From NCBI GenBank assembly GCA_949507465.1, contig CATEMS010000222.1, positions 1 through 14,316 on the forward strand: 14,316 nt of DNA, given 5' to 3'. Positions 13,737-14,316 of the stretch are shown here, one piece after another (positions within the stretch are counted from its first letter, which is position 1; every line of letters starts with the position of its first letter). This DNA is from Flavobacteriaceae bacterium. Its GTDB lineage: Bacteria; Bacteroidota; Bacteroidia; Flavobacteriales; Flavobacteriaceae. A model generated the notes under the pieces. That model worked only from the letters and a program-made list of their open reading frames with translations. It was not told the DNA's origin and ran no database searches. Position numbers and translations under genes: made by a program.

Positions 13737-14316
13737 CTATTTCCATATAAAAGCACCTTTTTGGTAGGTACTGTGAAATGGAATCTTTTTTTCATAGCAG
13801 GTTTGCTTCCATCTGTTCACATAGCTTTGGTAATTACTTCCATCTGCAATGATACCTCTGGGTGATACACTATCAATAAAACGCTCTAAATGTATTTGTG
13901 TGCTTTGAGTTAATACAACCAATGGTTTTTCAATCCCCTTAGGAATTACTCCTACACTATCAAGAATTAAAACGGGAGTATTTTTATAAGTAAACACTCT
14001 AGGTGCTTTTTCTTGAGTATACCTTATGTTGTCGTGTGCTGTTTTATAATTTGCCATTAAGCGCTCCAATCCTGGAGTCAGAGTGTCTGTATGTAAAAAG
14101 GAGATTTGGTGTGTTTCTTTTATAGCAAGAAGTGTTTGTTTGTATTTGTGAAATACAATAAGGTGCCCCGGTGTTGGATACACCTTCATTGTAGTTAGAA
14201 TACCTAGGGCAACTCCGCAAGATCCTAGGAAAAACATCAGGTTCTTGAAATTCCATTTTCTGCATAACAACAATAGGCAGATAATAACACCATAGCTCAT
14301 AAATAAAAGCGGCTTA
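13737..14316 (-). CDS. comEC: ComEC/Rec2-like DNA uptake protein, C-terminal part (5' end outside window)
   Basis: The frame stays open to the window edge (K-P-L-L-F precedes the Met at 14300), so this is the last roughly 190 residues of a longer protein. It begins with two hydrophobic helices separated by a short basic turn (R-K-W-N-F-K), followed by a soluble tail. The tail includes V-L-I-L-D-S-V-G-V, L-V-V-L-T-Q-S, I-I-A-D-G-S-N-Y-Q-S-Y-V-N-R-W and K-I-P-F-H-S-T-x-x-K-G-A-F, the pattern seen at the end of Bacteroidetes ComEC proteins. Full ComEC forms the inner-membrane channel for single-stranded DNA in natural transformation. The tail here has no metallo-beta-lactamase H-x-H-x-D-H motif, as is usual for the short form. 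The call rests on the tail alone. Confidence 0.72.
   Translation of the reverse strand, partial: KPLLFMSYGVIICLLLLCRKWNFKNLMFFLGSCGVALGILTTMKVYPTPGHLIVFHKYKQTLLAIKETHQISFLHTDTLTPGLERLMANYKTAHDNIRYTQEKAPRVFTYKNTPVLILDSVGVIPKGIEKPLVVLTQSTQIHLERFIDSVSPRGIIADGSNYQSYVNRWKQTCYEKKIPFHSTYQKGAFIWK

Noticed and set aside
1..14316. Insertion sequence, prophage, CRISPR array, toxin-antitoxin or defence system
   Set aside because: No transposase, integrase, spaced repeats or small paired genes of that kind were found; every sizeable frame has an ordinary assignment.

Overview
The window is low-GC DNA whose gene content points to a marine member of the Flavobacteriia (Bacteroidetes). The evidence is a flavobacterial-type proteorhodopsin with an adjacent Blh retinal-forming oxygenase, a class II HMG-CoA reductase next to a 'GYDIA'-type GHMP kinase, and a short ComEC tail. 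In addition, no gene has a Shine-Dalgarno sequence (the leaders are A/T rich), and several upstream regions carry the TAnnTTTG -7 box known from this phylum. I do not name a species. The coding density is high: no gap between genes exceeds about 180 bases, so no gene-free stretch over 300 bases exists.

Layout, left to right. (1) 1-1400, plus strand: the C-terminal end of a TPR protein, an LptC-like lipoprotein and a small two-helix membrane protein, packed 1 bp apart or overlapping and closed by a terminator at 1392-1414. (2) 1513-5071, plus: a CNNM/CorC-type membrane protein with CBS domains, starting at TTG behind a good promoter box and a 22-bp perfect palindrome, then a PpiD/SurA-like periplasmic-facing prolyl isomerase that ends at a strong terminator. 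(3) 5102-6840: blh (minus) and proteorhodopsin (plus), divergent across a 128-bp control region that holds a perfect tandem 10-bp repeat. Proteorhodopsin ends in a textbook terminator. (4) 6921-9143, minus: HMG-CoA reductase followed directly by the GHMP kinase, with the stop and start codons abutting in the same frame. (5) 9347-13124, plus: a secreted DPP-IV-type dipeptidyl peptidase and a POT-family peptide transporter, probably one operon, ended by a terminator at 13144-13173. (6) 13188-13733, plus: an exported thioredoxin-fold protein, convergent with the C-terminal end of comEC (minus), which runs off the right edge.

How the genes fit together. The mevalonate genes feed isoprenoid and thus carotenoid synthesis, Blh cleaves beta-carotene to retinal, and retinal is the chromophore of the proton-pumping rhodopsin. 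Region 3-4 therefore holds the two ends of the supply line for a light-driven pump; the carotenoid genes in between are not in this window. The peptidase and transporter form a second unit: dipeptides are released outside the cytoplasm and then imported by a proton-coupled carrier, which could draw on the rhodopsin's proton gradient (inference). No mobile element, CRISPR array, tRNA or rRNA was seen. I found no wholly new system. The least explained items are the blh/rhodopsin control region, the altered histidine set of Blh, the palindrome at 1445-1466 and the terminator-like hairpin inside lptC.
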